A stretch of DNA of 64,000 nucleotides from the NCBI GenBank assembly GCA_947652605.1, contig OX393578.1, forward strand, positions 55,311,415-55,375,414, in the 5' to 3' direction. Position 1 is the first letter of the stretch. Each line of letters opens with the position of its first letter. Position numbers and translations under genes: made by a program. Below are positions 13,401 to 22,852 of the stretch, piece by piece. The notes beneath the pieces were generated by a model. It was not told the origin of the DNA and made no database searches. It saw only the letters and a program-made list of their open reading frames with translations. Source of the stretch: Elmis aenea. Lineage: Eukaryota; Arthropoda; Insecta; Coleoptera; Elmidae.

Positions 13401-16400
13401 GAGTACCTTTATCTTTAGAAAGGTTAATTTTTACTTATGCAGGGTACTTCTGTCTTGAGAAAGGTAATTTTTTTCTCATTTAGAGTACCTTTATCTCTAG
13501 AAAGGTAATATTTTCCTCATTTAGAGTACCTTTATCTTTAGAAAGGTTAATTTTTATTTATGCAGGGTACTTCTGTGAGAAAAGTAATTTTTTTCTCATT
13601 TACAGTACCTTTATCTTTAAAAAGGTAATTTTTTTCTTATTTATAGTACCTTTATCTTTAGAAAGGTTAATTTTTATTTATGCAGGGTACTTCTGTGAGA
13701 AAAGTAATTTTTTTCTCATTTACAGTACCTTTATCTTTAAAAAGGTAATTTTTTTCTTATTTATAGTCTCTATCTTTAGAAAGGTAAATTTTTACTTGTG
13801 TAGGATGCTTCTGTATTGAGAAAGGTAGTTTGTTTCTCGTCTAGGGTACTTCTACCTTAAGGTAGGTAATTTTTTCTTATGTAGTGTAGGTCTGTCTACC
13901 TTTATAAAGGTAATTTTTGCCCATATCGGTACCTGCGCATTTAAAAAGGTAATTTGTTTTCATATAGGGTGCCTCTGTCTTTAGGAAGGGAATTTTTTTC
14001 TTATTTAGAGTACCTTCATCTTTAGAAAGGTTTTTTTCTCATTTAGAGTACTTTCATGTTTAGAAAGGTAATTGTTTTCTCATTTAGAGTACTTACCTTT
14101 ATCTTTAAAAAGGTAAATTTTTACTTATGCAGGGTACTTCTGTCTTGAGAAAGGTTATTTTTTTCTCATGTAGGGTACCTCAGTCTTTAAGAAGGAACAT
14201 TTTTTCTCATGTAGAGTAACTTTGCCTTTAGAAACATACATTTGTTTCTTGTGTAGAGTACCTGTGCTTTTAAGAAGGCAATTTTGTCCTTATGACTGTA
14301 CTTCTGCCTTTAGGAAGGTAAATTTTTTAGTAAAGCAACTATGCTGTCCTTTTTAGTTTAAAAAGTTTGGTAGCAATAATTTTTGTAACTGTATTTTTTA
14401 ATAGACTGTCAGGGTTGCCGTTGGAATAAACAAAGCAACATTGAGACATCGAATGTGCCAGGAACCAAACAGCTGGATATCTCAGCTGCTGGATTTTTTC
14501 AACGTCCTGGACTATCCCATCAGTGGTTACCACGCCAAAGACGTACTCACAGAACTGCACCTGCATTTATGGGATTGTGCCATCGATTACCGGTACTAAT
14601 CGACCAGAAATTAGTGTGCATCATTTTTGCGATTTTTTATTTTAGCCCTCTTCACTTGCCGCTTCGTTCTGCGGTCACTTTCGGCAACTTCAGCATGTCC
14701 TCGCACTTATCCGCCCAAGCCAACACTTCGACTTTGAGGTTCATAGCGGAGGATTGCGGTTTGTTTTTGAGTGAAAAGGCCCCGGCTAAGTGTGGCGTCC
14801 CTTCTTCCGCTCCCGTCGATCTCAAAAGGGATTACGTGAGCGTCGTTGATGTCGGCTTATTCGAGCTGAGTTTGAAAACTACGGATAAGGTAGTGGGGGA
14901 AAAAAAATCGCAAGTGAACTGTTGTTAATATTGTCGCTCTTCCAGATAAGTGGTATAAATCCCCATATTGATTTAAGAGCCTCCAATAATGTTGTTCATA
15001 TTCGTACTTGCGCCGATAGTGGGCGGGCCCTGACACAGCTGTTAACTTACTTCGCGAATGACGGTGATTTGGTTCCTACAGAAGCAACGGCTGGCAGTGG
15101 TAGTGCATTTTCTAGTCCACGGCATCAACCGGAACAGGAGCTGGTAACTGTTGAACCTCAGGACATCAGTAATCTATCAAAGAGCCAACACCAGCATATT
15201 AATGAGTTACTAGGTGAAGCCATGAAGGAAAGTGTTAGTATTGCAGGTATGTCATATACAGGGTGTCCCAGCCAAGACGAATTATTCGATAGCTCTCTTA
15301 TTAGTAAAAATTTTTAAAAAAGTTTTAAATAAACATTGTATTTATTTACTTATTTACTACATAATCTTAAATTATTTTCAACTTAACAGTGTTTTGTTTT
15401 TGCACACCGGTACGCAACTTTGTTTTTTTTTTTATAAATCACCCCATTTGGGGTGTCCCAGATCAGCGATTCTTAACCGGGGGGCCGTGAAAGTATTTAA
15501 AGGGGGCCGCGAAAAATTTATAAAACGTTTTTACTTTTTAAAATAATCCGATCTTAAAAAATATATTTTTTGCTCCTTATTTTACTCGAACCATGGGAGA
15601 TATATCTTCTTAAATAAATCGTAATATTTTTGTTACTACAAACTAGGGGGCCGTGAAAATATTTTAGGATATTTAGGGAGCCGCGACTACTAAAAGGTTA
15701 AGAACCACTGTCCCAGATAACATTTCCAGCATGGGGATCTCGCTTATTATAAGAGATACAGGTTTGCTTAAATTAAATGAACTATACCCTAGTATGACGG
15801 GATCTACAATCAATTTTTAAAAGTACAAAATTCCTCTTCAGATGTTTTAGCAAAATTTCGAATTTCATTTTTCTATTATAACTTTTTTGTCTTAATCATT
15901 AGATCAATGTTATTTGTACCTTCTTTAGGTACTTTTTACTTAATTTTATTTTTTCTGATGTGCCGCGAAGTTGACTATGGAACAGTTAAATGTGCTTTTT
16001 TTTTCTCTTTCAAATGAGATATTACTTGCTATATCTATTTTTATAAATAAGCCACAGACAAATGATAACTATCATTTGTCATTTAATTAGTTGTTTTTTG
16101 TTTCTTTTTTCATAGATAGCTTGATAAGTGATGGGTAAAATAAGATTTTTCTTGATATTGTAAAAATAGGTATAGCAAGTAATATCTCATTTAAAAGAGG
16201 GAAAAAAAGCACATTTACTATGGGCGTCCGCAGGGAAGGGCAAACGGGGCACTTGCCCCCCTGGGATCGAGTAAAAAATAGTACTTGTAAAAAAATTTTA
16301 TAAAAATTCAAAAATTACATTAAAATTTATATATTTATTTGTCTCTATGCTTTGCAAAAATATTACGAATTATTTAAGAAGATATCTCTCCGATGGTTCG

Positions 16401-19400
16401 AGTAAAATAAGGTGCAACTGCAAAATATATTTTTTTAATAATTTTAATACTTTTAAAAGTAAAAACGTTTTATAAATATTTCGCGGCCCCTCTTAAAATT
16501 TTTCACGGCCTCCTGGTTAAAAATCGCTGCTCTAAAGAAATATTAATATTTCACAAAGTAGCAATGTTAAAACGAATTTCTTTAAAATAACAGTCGACAA
16601 TTGTGTCATAGTGATTGCTGACAAGTTAAAATCCTACACAGGGTGTTTCTTATGTCTGGTCCATTTGGCTAAACTTCAAACACGATTAATTCAATTTTTT
16701 AAAAGGATCAACCTGTATATTTTTACATTTTCTCATTAATAATTCAATTATCTTTAAATATTATTAAAGGTCAATTATTTCTTAAATTAATAATTCTCGA
16801 GTTATTGAGGTTTTGGTTTCATGGCTATCTTTGCTAAACAAAAATCTGAAAAAAGACACTATCTAAGTTAGTGTTTGTTGCAGAAGAAGCCTTTGAACTC
16901 CAAAGTTCCGGTGCCAAAATGTTCTTCTTCCCCGACGAAAATAATCCCCTAAAAGATAAAAGCAAGCCATTACCTCAAGTTACCAGAGAACTCGGTGACG
17001 TCAGGTTCTGTTCGAATAAAAGCAGTGACACCGACGACGATTTCTGCTTCGTCGGTGATGAAGCCGGTCTAGGAATTCTAGTAAGTTGCGGATTAACAAC
17101 CATCGGTTTTTCCCGGTATACGAAAGTTTATTTTCCAGCCGAAAAACGGCCTTCCGGAAATAAGGTGGCTCACGGAAGATCCCCTACGCGTCATAGACAA
17201 CCATTTCATGCTGCCCGTCGGAAAGACGGATCTCCTAAAGCCGCCCAAACACTTCCCCACTCCGATCATGAGGTACACGTTGTGCGAAATGACCGTGATC
17301 TGGCACATGTACGGCGGGCACGATTTCAAAGACCCGAACGCGGAACCCAAGAAGAAGAAGACGGTGAACTTTTCCGACATGTGCATCCACGACGGCGTAG
17401 GATTCTCCAACTCCCATACGGGCGAAGTGATATTTACGAACTTCATGGATAAAAAGAAGAACGCTTTGAGTTGGCAGGTCCAAGGCGGTGTCAGTAGGGA
17501 CCATAATGTCCTCATGGAACTGCAGCTAAATAAGGTGGAGATTATTCGCGACTTCGGCGAAGATCCGTGGCTAAAATAATAACGTTTCAGGTCCGTTTTC
17601 AACATGAAGTTTACCCGGAAACGACCCGTGAAGCTTCGAGGCAGGTACTCATAGTTTCCGAATTGGAAGTGAGGGACCGATTGGCCACCAGTCAGATAAA
17701 CAAGTTCCTGTATCAGTATACGAGTCAGGCCAGACCGAAACAATCGCATGCCCATATGGTGAGTTGAGGCGACGCTCTTCGGTTGTTTACTGAATCGGTT
17801 TTGTCGTAGATCGTGATCAAGACGGTCCACATCCGGCCGGATCCCAATCTGAAATCGCAGGAGTGCAGCTTGAAAATATCGCTCTTACCTCTAAGACTGA
17901 ACATCGATCAGGATTCGCTGCTGTTCCTCATTAATTTTTTCAGCGAGTTGGGTGGGAATACAACCAAGCCAGGTATGGCAACTGATTTTGTATTGAATTG
18001 AATTTTTTTGATGATTGCTCTTGCCCGTTTTATATGATGGGGAAATTTTGGACTTAAACTCGTCTAAAATGGGAGATGAAATTTTTTTTTACAGATGCTG
18101 TATCACAGAATCCACCATCAAAACACAGCACACCGACCCATCAACCACCTGTCATGACCATAAACGTGGAAAATACCCCCGAGGACACGGAACAAGCCCA
18201 AAAAATGGTGGACGATAATCTCTTGATCCTCCTAGAAGAAAAAGAAACAAAAGAAGAATCTGTTGTTACCCAGACCACAGTTAATGCTAATGAAGATGGT
18301 CCACCCATATATTTCAGGTAATTTTTAGCACATATGGGGAGGCCCAAATCACTTCCAGATCTTACAAAGTGTGAAAAAAATAATTTTTGGAAACACCCTC
18401 TATTGTAAATTAATTTGTTTCATATTTTCCCAGGAGCGTCATCTTTTCCCCCGATGTACCGATAAAACTGGACTACCAGGGTAAGCGTGTGGATATGGCC
18501 CGTGGTCCCCTAGCTGGACTGATCATGGGTCTAGGCCAACTAAACTGTTCAGAACTGCGACTGAAACGATTATCGAACAGGCACGGAATACTTGGCGTCG
18601 ATAAATTACTAACTTACTGTTTGCACGAGTGGCTGAACGATATTAAAAAATGTCAGTTACCAAGTTTGTTGGTCGGTGTAGGACCAATGCATTCGTTTAT
18701 GCAGCTATGTAGGTTTTGTACATTTTTGACAGGAATTATCTGTTGACGAATTAATTTCAGTTCAAGGAATTCGGGACTTGTTTTGGTTACCAATTGAACA
18801 GTACCAGAAGGACGGCCGAATCGTTCGAGGCTTGCAACGAGGGGCCAACAGTTTTACCACGTCCACGGCGATGGCTGCTCTGGAATTAACGGCGAGAGTT
18901 ATTCACCTCATACAGGTAATGATTTGTTGAATACTTTTTCTTCTTTTTCCTTAATTGGGTCCTCTTGTACGTTTTGTTGTCTAAGAATGTTTTTTTTTTC
19001 TGGTCAACTGTGGTGCCTTTTTCTGGCTAAACTGGGTGCCTTTTTCCAATTGGCTTTATTTTTCCATTTTGTTCTTGGTTATCATCATTTTCTGTGGTGC
19101 CTTTTTCTGGTTAAACTGGGTGCTAAAGTGGGTGCCTTTTTCCAATTGGCTTTATTTTTCCATTTTGTTCTTGGTCATCATCATTTTCTGTGGTGCCTTT
19201 TTCTGGCTAAACTGGGTGCCTTTTTCCAATTGGCTTTATTTTTCCATTTTGTTCTTGGTTATCATCATTTTCTGTGGTGCCTTTTTCTGGTTAAACTGGG
19301 TGCCTTTTTCCAATTGGCTTTATTTTTCCATTTTGTTCTTGGTCATCATCATTTTCTGTGGTGCCTGTTTCTGGCTAAACTGGGTGCCTTTTTGCAATTA

Positions 19401-20656
19401 ACTTTATTTTCCATTTTGTTCTTGGTCATTATCTTCTTCACGTAACTCCTTCTTTTCCTGGCCAACTGTGGTGATTTTTTCAACTGACTGCTCTTTCTTC
19501 TACTCTCTACCTCCCTTCATTTTTTTATTCCTTTTTTAATCATCTTTTTTATGACCAACTGGTACCTTTTTTTGGCTAAGCTGGCTGGCTTTTTCCAATT
19601 AACTTTATTTTTTTCTTGGTCTTCAACTTTTTCACGTTTCTCCTTCTTTTTCAAGCCAACTGTGGTGCCTTTCCAACTGACTGCTCTTTCTTCTACCCGC
19701 TGCCTCCCTTCTTTTCTAATTTGTTCTTAGTCATCATCTTTTTTATGTATCTCCTCCTTTTTCTGACCAACTGTGGCTAACTGGTGCCTTCCTTCAACTA
19801 ACTTCATTTTTCCATTTTGTTCTTAGTCGTTGTCTTTATTATGTGTCACCTCCTTTTTTTTGACCAACTGTGGTACCTTTTTTTGATTAACTGGTGCCTT
19901 CCTCTAAATAACTTTATTTTTCCATTTTGTTCTTGGTCATCTTCTTTTTCACATATCTCCTTTTTTTTCTGGCCAACTGTGGTGCCTTTTTCCAACTGAC
20001 TGCTCTTTCTTCTACCCTCTGCCTCCCTTCATTTTTCTATTTTGTTCTTAGTCATCCTTTTTATGTATCTCCTGCTTTTTCTTACCAATTGTGGTGCCCT
20101 TTTTTGGCTAACTGGTGCCTTCCGTCCAACTAACTTCATTTTTCCATTTTATTCTTGATATCATCTTTTTCACATATCCTTTTCTGGTCAACCGTGGTGC
20201 CTTTTTCCAACTTTTGTTTGTTTTCCCATAGATAACAGCCGAGACGGCATACGACATGGTCTCTCCGGGTCCTAGCGTTCGAAGGCGATCGAAAACTAAG
20301 CGGAAACGTTACACTCAACCCCAAGACATCCGAGAGGGCGTAGCGAACGCCTATATGCTCGTGAAAGAGGTACGCCCGATTTTCGTATGTGCGTTGTTTG
20401 TCGTAACTCTGAAGTATTTTAGGGAATTGGAGAGACCGCGGATAACTTGGTACGTGTCGCATCTCACGAGCACGAACAGAAAGGTTACACGGGTGTGGTC
20501 GGTGGTGTGCTACGTCAGATCCCTCCTACCTTCGTCAAACCGATAATAATTGCCTCGGAAGCGACTAGCAACGTTTTAGGCGGTATGCGAAGCCAACTTG
20601 TGCCTGACGCTCGAAGGGAGGCGAATCAAAAGTGGAGAAATGATGATGATGGGTAA
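87..20656 (+). CDS. ATG2: Autophagy-related protein 2 (ATG2), 5'-partial, 26 exons
   Basis: ATG2 bridges endoplasmic reticulum and growing phagophore and moves lipids between them. Exons read from splice sites and frame: 87-233, 903-1005, 1067-1496, 3157-3314, 3372-3529, 3646-3807, 3869-4139, 6007-6285, 6334-6537, 6596-6871, 6924-7114, 11707-12012, 12116-12454, 12513-12703, 14405-14592, 14646-14889, 14946-15246, 16884-17080, 17139-17534, 17591-17758, 17810-17972, 18095-18317, 18434-18708, 18761-18915, 20232-20369, 20423-20656 (TAA). All phases join and give about 1,964 residues. Compared with family length (about 1,900-2,000), the N-terminal chorein-like part, roughly 130 residues, is upstream of the window. 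Family signatures seen: FAQTI then SRIKVKF, LSPRQVH, RFPVPDFRPLHDM, LHLWDCAIDYR, DDFCFV, RFQHEVYPE, and a C-terminal ATG_C region. No frame break was found. The exon 6 donor (G|GTCCGA) is weak. Confidence 0.95.
511..841. repeat. 34-bp minisatellite in ATG2 intron 1
   Basis: About ten head-to-tail copies of a 34-bp unit containing GACTTGAGTTAAATCTGCCC and AAATAAATATTTTT, almost identical to one another. The array ends 61 bp before the acceptor of the next ATG2 exon at 903. Confidence 0.95.
1637..1814. mobile_element. Small hAT-like MITE
   Basis: Terminal inverted repeats CAGTGTTTCCCAAACTTTCG at the left and CACTTTGGGAAACACTG at the right, with poly-A tracts between. The ends are typical of hAT MITEs. 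The flanking 8-mers do not match, so the duplication has decayed or the borders are off. Confidence 0.6.
2118..2339. mobile_element. 222-bp hAT MITE with perfect 8-bp TSD
   Basis: Ends are CAGGGCCTACTAGAGG and CCTCTAGGACGCCCTG. Direct repeats GCTAGCAT at 2110-2117 and 2340-2347 are perfect 8-bp target-site duplications. A related element lies at 55357-55703. Confidence 0.85.
2562..2736. mobile_element. 175-bp hAT MITE with perfect 8-bp TSD
   Basis: Ends are CAGTGGCGTAGCGAAGG and CCGTCGCTACGCCACTG, flanked by AAGATAGG at 2554-2561 and 2737-2744. It is the same family as the 292-bp copy at 20947-21238. Confidence 0.88.
3157..7114 (+). CDS. ATG2: ATG2 exons 4-11
   Basis: Exon 4 has the LGSLILFLSPRQVHVLLEL segment typical of ATG2/VPS13-type bridge proteins. 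Exon 6 is serine-rich and probably disordered. Exon 7 carries AEISHFQIRVASLALVLLHE. Exons 8-9 carry the SITFDTCTFEFDI-type segment. Exon 10 carries RFPVPDFRPLHDM followed by NPWWKRHVRPDYITLKL, one of the most recognisable blocks of the family. Exon 11 ends at AAAG|GTAAAT, phase 1. The 1.87 kb intron between exons 7 and 8 is almost entirely a 24-bp minisatellite. Confidence 0.93.
4150..5965. repeat. 24-bp minisatellite with a 211-bp higher-order period (ATG2 intron 7)
   Basis: Units resemble AGATGTTCGGATGTTTTT followed by ATTTGT or AAATGT. Because 24 is a multiple of three, the array stays open in more than one frame and yields spurious ORFs of up to 230 codons. Between about 4380 and 5015 a longer block marked by GTAGTTTGTGAATG recurs every 211 bp (near 4381, 4592, 4803, 5014), showing higher-order expansion. 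The array ends about 40 bp before the exon 8 acceptor. Confidence 0.93.
7141..7330 (-). mobile_element. LINE 3'-end coding fragment
   Basis: The minus strand reads RRRTRGRPRTKWLESVKIDL, then KELGVKEWKKL and KPWSSLA followed by a stop (TGA complement at 7141-7143). This GRPRTKW...DLKELGV pattern is the C-terminal tail of many insect LINE reverse-transcriptase ORFs. It sits 26 bp after the ATG2 exon 11 donor. The clade is not assigned; RTE-like is a guess. Confidence 0.7.
7343..8718. repeat. Compound TACAGGGTG/CACCCTGTA repeat in ATG2 intron 11
   Basis: Begins with TATACAGGGTGCACCACG and ends with GGGACACCCTGTATA in inverted orientation. Inside are two shorter modules with the same inverted ends: 7465-7533 and 7766-7851. 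The stretch from about 7465 to 7990 is similar, in reverse orientation, to 57360-57850. Confidence 0.7.
8966..10461. repeat. 1.5 kb near-perfect foldback element with TACAGGGTT ends
   Basis: The left arm (about 8966-9535) and right arm (about 9895-10461) are reverse complements over roughly 565 bp with only scattered differences. Ends are TACAGGGTTATTCAAATTCG and its reverse complement. The loop of about 360 bp has no recognised gene. The hexamer TACATA flanks both sides (8960-8965 and 10462-10467). It is inserted in the P-like element. Confidence 0.92.
10492..10917 (-). pseudogene. C-terminal fragment of P-like transposase
   Basis: Open frame with no ATG at its start, reading QQFINNLTELEHDGVENIAG and then YIAFKLRAKE. 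The ENIAGYIAFKL pattern resembles the C-terminal part of P-element/THAP9-type transposases. It is out of frame with the THAP piece, and the central catalytic region is absent, so it cannot be an active transposase. It ends near the inserted foldback repeat. Confidence 0.7.
10901..11182 (-). pseudogene. THAP-domain N-terminus of P-like transposase
   Basis: Ninety-three codons from the ATG at 11182. The C2CH THAP pattern is visible: MCAVFNCKNN at the start, then FYAFPKD, the tryptophan in LYKEWINKC, and ARICSIHFSEDDF. THAP domains bind the subterminal DNA of P-type transposons. The frame stops at 10901, just after overlapping the transposase C-terminal frame in another reading frame, so the two pieces look joined by an internal deletion. 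Confidence 0.85.
11400..11665. repeat. Tandem 106-bp TACAGGGT units beside ATG2 exon 12
   Basis: Three units start at 11400, 11507 and 11612 with TATACAGGGTRRGCCAAAAG, followed by GTGAAGTT and a GCACACTGTGTTGC-like block. The array was the target of the P-like insertion, which duplicated the first TATACAGGG. Exon 12 begins 40 bp further on. Confidence 0.85.
11707..12703 (+). CDS. ATG2: ATG2 exons 12-14
   Basis: These exons resume the frame after the 4.6 kb intron 11, which carries the P-like element. Exon 12 encodes the segment DTEELVIPGDKQEM and on to LLLWEPSAP. Exon 13 is acidic at its start (ESESDSGDEAD) and then has SYFALNLQIGNGLL. Exon 14 ends in SVAVRVQASHETHHVK at a GTAACT donor, phase 0. 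Acceptor tracts precede each exon. Confidence 0.92.
12800..14335. repeat. Degenerate minisatellite filling ATG2 intron 14
   Basis: Repeats of roughly 40 bp, often paired into about 82 bp, built from GTACCTTTATCTTTAGAAAG, GTAATTTTTTTCTCATTTAG and GCAGGGTACTTCTGTCTTGA. Copies are most alike at 13190-13700 and decay outward. Confidence 0.9.
14405..15246 (+). CDS. ATG2: ATG2 exons 15-17
   Basis: Exon 15 has VRVAVGINKATLRHRM and then LTELHLHLWDCAIDYR, diagnostic of ATG2. Exon 16 continues with PLHLPLRSAVTFGNFSMSS. Exon 17 has HIRTCADSGRALTQLLTYFA, then a variable tail. The following intron begins close to a TACAGGGTGT repeat, so a simple ORF reading runs into repeat sequence after 15246. Confidence 0.93.
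15449..16720. repeat. Foldback-family repeat copy in ATG2 intron 17
   Basis: Contains GGGTGTCCCAGAT, split by a MITE, then AACATTTCCAGCATGGGGAT and CTCGCTTATTATAAGAGATA. The body matches the copies starting near 21524 and 54410 for hundreds of bases. A truncated MITE starts near 16218 with TATGGGCGTCCGCAGGGAAG, and an 85-bp TACACAGGGTGTTT module sits at 16635-16719. Confidence 0.75.
15464..15710. mobile_element. 247-bp hAT MITE with perfect 8-bp TSD
   Basis: Ends are CAGCGATTCTTAACCGGGGG and AGGTTAAGAACCACTG. TCCCAGAT at 15456-15463 and 15711-15718 is a perfect 8-bp duplication, interrupting the TGTCCCAGATAACAT start of the surrounding foldback repeat. An inverted relative ends near 16533. 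Confidence 0.88.
16884..18915 (+). CDS. ATG2: ATG2 exons 18-24, CAD-motif region and C-terminal domain
   Basis: Exons 18-19 contain DDFCFVGDEAGLGI, LPVGKTDLLKPPKHFP and VIWHMYGGHDF, corresponding to the conserved ATG2 CAD-motif block. Exon 20 has VRFQHEVYPE and INKFLYQYTSQARPKQSHAH. Exon 21 has RPDPNLKSQECSLKISLLPL. Exon 22 is variable and probably disordered. Exon 23 starts the ATG_C region (FSPDVPIKLDYQGKRVDM, LNCSELRLKRL, LPSLLVGVGPMHSF). Exon 24 has RDLFWLPIEQYQKDGRIVRG and the STAMAALELT helix. Small 50-120 bp introns separate most of these exons. Confidence 0.94.
18960..20220. repeat. Repeat array in ATG2 intron 24, probably LINE-derived
   Basis: From 19009 to 19430 the array has units of about 85 bp (CTGTGGTGCCTTTTTCTGGC, TTTTTCCAATTGGCTTTATT, a GTTCTTGGTCATCATCATTT block). 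From 19440 to 20200 the units are more diverged. On the minus strand the diverged units read like RQRVEERAVSWKKAPQLARK, a pattern seen at the C-terminus of LINE ORFs and again at 59700-59830. The long plus-strand frames are artefacts of the repeat. Confidence 0.85.
20232..20656 (+). CDS. ATG2: ATG2 last two exons and stop
   Basis: Exon 25 encodes ITAETAYDMVSPGPS and a basic patch RRRSKTKRKR. Exon 26 encodes GIGETADNLVRVASHEHEQK, then GVVGGVLRQIPPTFVKPIII and ends in NDDDG followed by TAA at 20654-20656. The arrangement matches the C-terminus of metazoan ATG2 proteins. Confidence 0.95.
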
Positions 20657-20817
20657 CTTAATGATTTTGTCGTATTCCCTACTAAATCTCTTAGCCTTTG
20701 ATTTCATAGGTAAATGCCCAGATATTTTTGTCCGAGGTGCTATTTTAAGAACTTGAAAATCTATAAATTTACCAGAATTGTTTAACCCATGATCATCGAT
20801 GATTATAAAGTCATGTA

Positions 20818-20823
20818 AATAAA
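20818..20823 (+). promoter_or_regulatory. Candidate ATG2 polyadenylation signal
   Basis: AATAAA about 160 bp after the ATG2 stop, in GTAAATAAATTTTATTTATA. A second AATAAA follows near 20850. Chosen by position only. Confidence 0.4.
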
Positions 20824-20946
20824 TTTTATTTATAAGTGTTTTTTAACGAAATAAATTAGTACACATAAACTATTTAGATTAAACATTTTCGACTTTAAGT
20901 TACATAAATGACAATTTTTTTTAGTTCCACAGTAAGCAGCATGGAG

Positions 20947-21238
20947 CAGTGGTGTAGCGAGGGTAAGTGGCACCCGGGGCATATTATTTTTTTGCGCCCC
21001 CCCCCCTCGTCCGTAATTTTATTGTAGTTTTTGAATTTCAAGTAAAATAATGTTGTGTTATTTATTCAAATACACTGTAATGAAAATGAGAAAAAGTTTT
21101 AAAATTATATTGGTATTTTAGTTTTCTGGCTTTAAATACGTGAAATTGATGCAAAAATATTTTCTCTTCGCGGCGCCCCCCAGGACTGGCGCCCGGGGCA
21201 TTGATACCCCCTTGCCCCCCCCCGTCGCTACGCCACTG
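20947..21238. mobile_element. 292-bp hAT MITE, same family as 2562-2736
   Basis: Ends are CAGTGGTGTAGCGAGGGT and CCGTCGCTACGCCACTG. The flanks GCATGGAG (20939-20946) and ACATGGAG (21239-21246) match at 7 of 8 bases. Confidence 0.85.
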
Positions 21239-21384
21239 ACATGGAGCGCAACGTTAAATGCAAAAAATTTTAAAATTATTCTTGATCAATATTTTTTTTT
21301 TTAATAATTATTAAACTAGCATTTATTTTTCTTTTATTGTTAAGCGACATTTTGATTGTCCATAAAAACTTTTTAGAAGAAATA

Positions 21385-22848
21385 TACAGGGTGATTCAGT
21401 TTGACTGTCGCACCCCTATAACTTTGTTATTTTAATAGCAAACCCCTATTAACCTTATGTTTTGTAAATCGTGAAAAATTCTCTATTCAATGATGTTCAA
21501 TTGTTTTTTTTTTTACGACGATATACAGGGTGGCCTGGATAACATTTCCAGCATGGGGATCTCGCTTATTATAAGAGATACAGGTTGGTTTCAATTAGAT
21601 GAATTATTCCCAAGTGTGAGAGGAGCTACAATCAATTTTTAAAAGTACAAAATTCCTCGTGCTTCAGATGTTTTAGCAAAAAAAATACAAAAATGTTGAA
21701 TTCCTTTTTTCTCATAACTTTTTCGTTTTATTCGTTGGGTCAATTTTATTAGCACTTTCTCAAGGTACCTTTTAATGGAGAATATAACTGTTATTTTAGA
21801 TTTTTTTTATCACTTACCATTTTCGAGATATTACCCCCTAACTTAATTTTTTTTTATTGACTGCGAAGTTGGTTATGGAACAGTTAAGAGTGCTTTTTTC
21901 TCTCTTTTTATTGAGATATTACTTGCTATGTTTATTTTTATAACTAAGTCACAAAATTAGGAAAAATCGTATTTTACAAATCACTTATCAAGCTATCTAT
22001 GAAAAAACAAACAAAACACAACTATCTAAATGTCAAATAACAGTATTAATCGTCTGCTGTATTATTTATTAGAGTTTTATAATATCGTTGTGTAATTCGA
22101 TAGTCTTTGCAGCAATTTGTTATATAATTATGAGCACATTTACAACTAATTAAAAATTTTATATGGTAACTGTCATTTGACATTTAATTGTTTTGTTTTT
22201 TTCATAGATAGGTTGATAAGTGATTGGTAAAATACGATTTTTCTTGATTTTGTGATTTATTTATAAAAATAGATATAGCAAGTAATATCTCATTGAAAAA
22301 AGAAAAAAAAGCACATTTACCATGGGCGTCCGCAGGGAAGGGCAAACGGGGCACTTGCCCCCCTGGGATCGAGTAAAAAATAGTAATTGTAAAAAACTGT
22401 AATAAAAATTCAAAAATTAAATTTAAATTTATATATATATTTATTTGTCTCTATGCATTGCCCCCCGCCCTAGAAAATTTTCTGCGGACGCCCATGTTCA
22501 TTTACCTATTGACCTATTCCATAGCCAACTTCGCGCAATTTTCAATTATTTTTTTAAAATTTACATGGTATACTTTTTTTATTGAATCCGATAGAGAATT
22601 AAGTTCTTAATCAAATTGTGCATTAAAACAATATACGCACATAGCAAACTTCTGAGAAAAATTATTAATATTTCTTACAAAAAAAAAAGTTGACTATCGC
22701 GAGTCTGACATATTTCATCATAGAAAAAACATTTGAACATCATTCGATCGAGACTTTTCCATCAGTTACATAAATATAAGGTTCTTAGGGTTTCCTCTTA
22801 AAATAACAAAGTTATAGGGGTGCGACCGTAAAACTGAATCACCCTGTA
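21385..22848. repeat. Nested foldback repeats between ATG2 and DRC7
   Basis: Outer ends TACAGGGTGATTCAGTTTGA and the reverse of TACAGGGTGATTCAGTTTTA pair over about 180 bp (GTCGCACCCCTATAACTTTG is shared in inverted form). At 21524 a second end, TATACAGGGTGGCCTGGATA, begins a further palindromic element whose arms include GAGATATTACTTGCTAT and its inverse ATAGCAAGTAATATCTC. A MITE (22321-22496) sits in the right arm. Confidence 0.8.
22321..22496. mobile_element. 176-bp MITE with CATGGGCGTCCGCAG ends
   Basis: Starts with CATGGGCGTCCGCAGGGAAG and ends with CTGCGGACGCCCATG. CATTTAC lies on both sides (22314-22320, 22499-22505), offset by 2 bp on the right. A truncated copy sits at the equivalent position of the repeat at 16218. 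Confidence 0.75.
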
Positions 22849-22852
22849 TTAT

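Noticed and set aside
17093..17830. 245-codon minus-strand frame opposite ATG2 exons
   Set aside because: Runs through ATG2 exons 19-21 and their introns on the opposite strand; no family motifs.
18924..19445. 173-codon hydrophobic frame (FFQLALFFHFVLG repeats)
   Set aside because: Lies in the intron 24 tandem array; the peptide mirrors the DNA repeat and has no independent support.
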